From Hemicentrotus pulcherrimus (taxonomy: Eukaryota > Echinodermata > Echinoidea > Camarodonta > Strongylocentrotidae), in NCBI GenBank assembly GCA_003118195.1, contig BEXV01002033.1:165986-182084 (forward strand): DNA of 16,099 nt. The letters are read 5' to 3'. This document shows, in pieces, positions 10,101-13,100 of this stretch. Position numbers and translations under genes: made by a program. The notes under the pieces are model-generated. The model did not search any database. It was not told the DNA's origin and saw only the letters and a list, made by a program, of their open reading frames with translations. The number at the start of each line of letters is the position of its first letter. Positions within the stretch are counted from its first letter, which is position 1.

Positions 10101-13100
10101 ACCACAGTCACTGCACCCCTTTACACCATTGAGACAGTTGGAAAGACCAGTACCTCTCTGACCGTCAGTTGGAATCTGCTGCAAACCAATGTGGTCCAGG
10201 TTTGTATGCACAATTTTTTCTCTCTCGGGCGACAGTTTTTTGAAATATTACTCTTCTTACTTGTAGAAGTCTTTGTTTTGGATTTATTAGGCTAGCATCT
10301 CATTTCAGGTTCTTTTACAAAAAATATTAGAGGCCGTTACACTTGTGGGTTTCTTTACAGGCTAAATGAGGAAGAGCAACTAGAGAAGTATTCATTCAAT
10401 TTTTGCTTTGAATTTTGATTTTTACTCACTATCTAGTTTCCTCTTCAAATTTATCCCCTTGAATGTGAGATATTGTTGACCATTAGAGTAACCACTTTAA
10501 GAGTGACCATCTAAAAATGTACTCTTAAAGCCCCACTGCACTACATGTAGCTACTAGCGCCCTCTATAAAGCAAGTCATGCCTAAGCAGTACCCGTGGGT
10601 CCCCCATGATCTCCTTTTTCTTATGTTAATTGAGAGCTGATTTGATGAGATAACCACCTGTCCGTGACCATGCAGGGAGATCTAATCCCTCCTGTCCAAA
10701 CTAGTGCAGATAGGCTTTAAAGTACAATCAACATATATGTCTGCACAGGGTACGGTGTACTATAATCAATAATCATTTTTATCCTTTTCCATGACAGGTG
10801 TTTGTGGAGTACAAGCCCAATCTTTCACAGATTGCATGGACTCTAGTCTCTGCCTCATCTCTGGAACAAGTCTCATTCGCCTTAAATGGGCTTACCCCTG
10901 CCATCATGTATGACATCAGACTTATGCTGGTCTATGGAGACAGCTCAGAGGCCTATGGAGAAGTATATACTCTAGAGACATGCGGAGAGGGATTCAGAGG
11001 TGTCAACTGCCAGACAGGTAAAGGGGTTCTTACTTATTTGAAGATAGGGGTTGCTCTCAAATTTGTTGGCATAAAAAATTATTTGAAATTGTTAAGAAGT
11101 TGGGAGTTAGGTAAGAAATAAAGCTTCCAGTGTTAACATGAAGATTAACAAGAGAGAGAGAGGCTAGAGAAACAGAAAAAGAGAAAGAGAAGAGAGCACA
11201 ATGATGGCAATTTAACATTATTGTAGGTGCAATATCAAATACAAGAGACTGGATTGAGAGGATACTTATAGGGAAAACAAAATAAAGAAGTTGTTTTAGA
11301 TAATGTTTTACAAATGGGCTACCATGAAGAACAAAATATTAGGTCAACCAAGAAGATGAGTAATTTCATTAGAAGGTGACAACATTTATGAAAAACAGTA
11401 ATTTCCTTTCTTGTTCAAGATGAGATCCTTTATCATCCGAAGGTGAAAAGCAAATACAGTGTAATTACAAGATAACTTGTTAATAGTAACTAATGATGTT
11501 GATGATATCTTTAATGCAGCTGAGGTGTCGACATACAGGATCACACTATCACACATCAACAGTCTCTCCATCACTGCCGAATGGACATCCCCGACCTCTG
11601 TCACTGATGTAGTCCTGCAGTACAGGACCGACAGCCTGCCCTGGAATAACGGGTCCGTGGTAACGCGTGCCAGGGGCTTCTACATTTTGACAGGGCTGGA
11701 CGACAATGTGGCTTACACCCTGAGAGGAGCGTTTGCAGAGGAGGAGTCTGTGGAGTTCAGCGATGTGATCAGCGCCATGACATGTGAACAGGGTTTTGCT
11801 GGAGAAAGCATGTGTGATACAGGTGAGGGACGATCATATGCTTAATGTCTAAGTTACAGTATAGATTATGTCCAGTATCTCAATTTGCAACAGTAGTTTG
11901 CTGCAAGAGTTCTCGAGGGAATATGGTTGGTTTATATCTTCTGACGTTTTAATTTTTATGCCTCCGTTACGAAGTAGCAGGAGGCATTATGTTTTCGGGT
12001 TGTACGTCCTTCCGTCCGTACGTCCCGTTCTCGTGATCGGGTTATCTGAAGAACTGATTGATGGATTCCTGCCAAACGTTGGTCATGTATGTATCTTGCA
12101 GAGCCCATGAACTGAGTAGATTTTGGGGTCACGAGGTCAAAAGTCACAGGGCTCATTATGTATGCAAAAACAGCTCATGATCGCGTTATCTCAAGAACCG
12201 ATGGATGGATTCCTGCCAAACTTTGGTCATGTATGTATCTTGCAGAGCCCATGAACTGAGTAGATTTTGGGGTCACGAGGTCAAAGGTCACAGGGCTCAT
12301 TATGTATGCAAAAACAGCTCATGATCGCATTATCTCAAGAACCGATTGATGGATTCCTGCCAAACTTTGGTCATGTAATGTATCTTGCAGAGCCCATGAA
12401 CTGATTAGATTTTGGGGTCACGAGGTCAAAGGTCAAAGGTTACAGGGCTCATTATGTATGCAAAAACAGCTCATGATCGCGTTATCTCAAGAACCGATTG
12501 ATGGATTCCTGCCAAACTTTGGTCATGTATGTATCTTGCAGAGCCCATGAACTGATTAGATTTTGGGGTCACGAGGTCAAAGGTCAAAGGTCACAGGGCT
12601 CATTATGTATGCAAAAACAGCTCGTGATCGCGTTATCTCAAAAACCGATTGATGGATTCCTGCCAAACTTTGGTCATGTATGTATCTTGCAGAGCCAATG
12701 AACTGATTATATTTTGGGGTCACGAGGTCAAAGGTCATGTGGCTCATTATGCATGCAAAAATAGCTTGTGATCGCATTATCATTAGAACAGATTGATGGA
12801 TTCCGGCCAAACTTAGATCATGTATGTATCTTGCAGAGCCAATGAACTGAGTAGATTCTTGGGTCATGAGGTCAAAGGTCAAAGGTCATGGGCACATTAT
12901 GTATGAAAAAATAGCAGGAGGTCAAAGATCAAAAGGTCATATATGTACATGACAAATTCCTTGTAATCATGATATTCTGAGAACCTATTAATGGATGACA
13001 ATTGAACTTGAATTTGAAAAATTTCTTCTGTTTTGGTTTGTAAAATTGCTCTATGACGGAGGCATCATTTCGACTGCGCGCAGTCGAAGTTCCATCTAGT

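Larger units (their letters stand above)
11937..13099 (+). mobile_element. Non-autonomous Helitron-like element with internal tandem monomers
   Basis: The 3' end shows a perfect 16-bp palindrome CGACTGCGCGCAGTCG (13071-13086), then aagttccat, then CTAG (13096-13099) followed by T. This is the Helitron 3' layout: hairpin, about 10 bases, CTRR, with insertion before T. The proposed 5' end TCTTCTGACG (11937) lies after A, as expected for insertion between A and T, but the exact start is uncertain. Near the 5' end atgcctcc...ggaggcat (11958-11987) forms another short inverted repeat. No Rep/helicase ORF is present, so it is non-autonomous. A second, truncated copy lies at 236-436. Confidence 0.6.

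Noticed and set aside
11868..12882. ORFs on both strands in the Helitron-like repeat (for example 12110, 12701, and 12882-12577 on the minus strand)
   Set aside because: They are repeats of the same monomer reading the same peptide-like strings and have no Rep or helicase motif; a product of the tandem structure.
12030..12960. CRISPR-like array
   Set aside because: The units are 144-152 bp and nearly identical throughout, with no short repeat and unique spacer pattern, and the DNA is eukaryotic.
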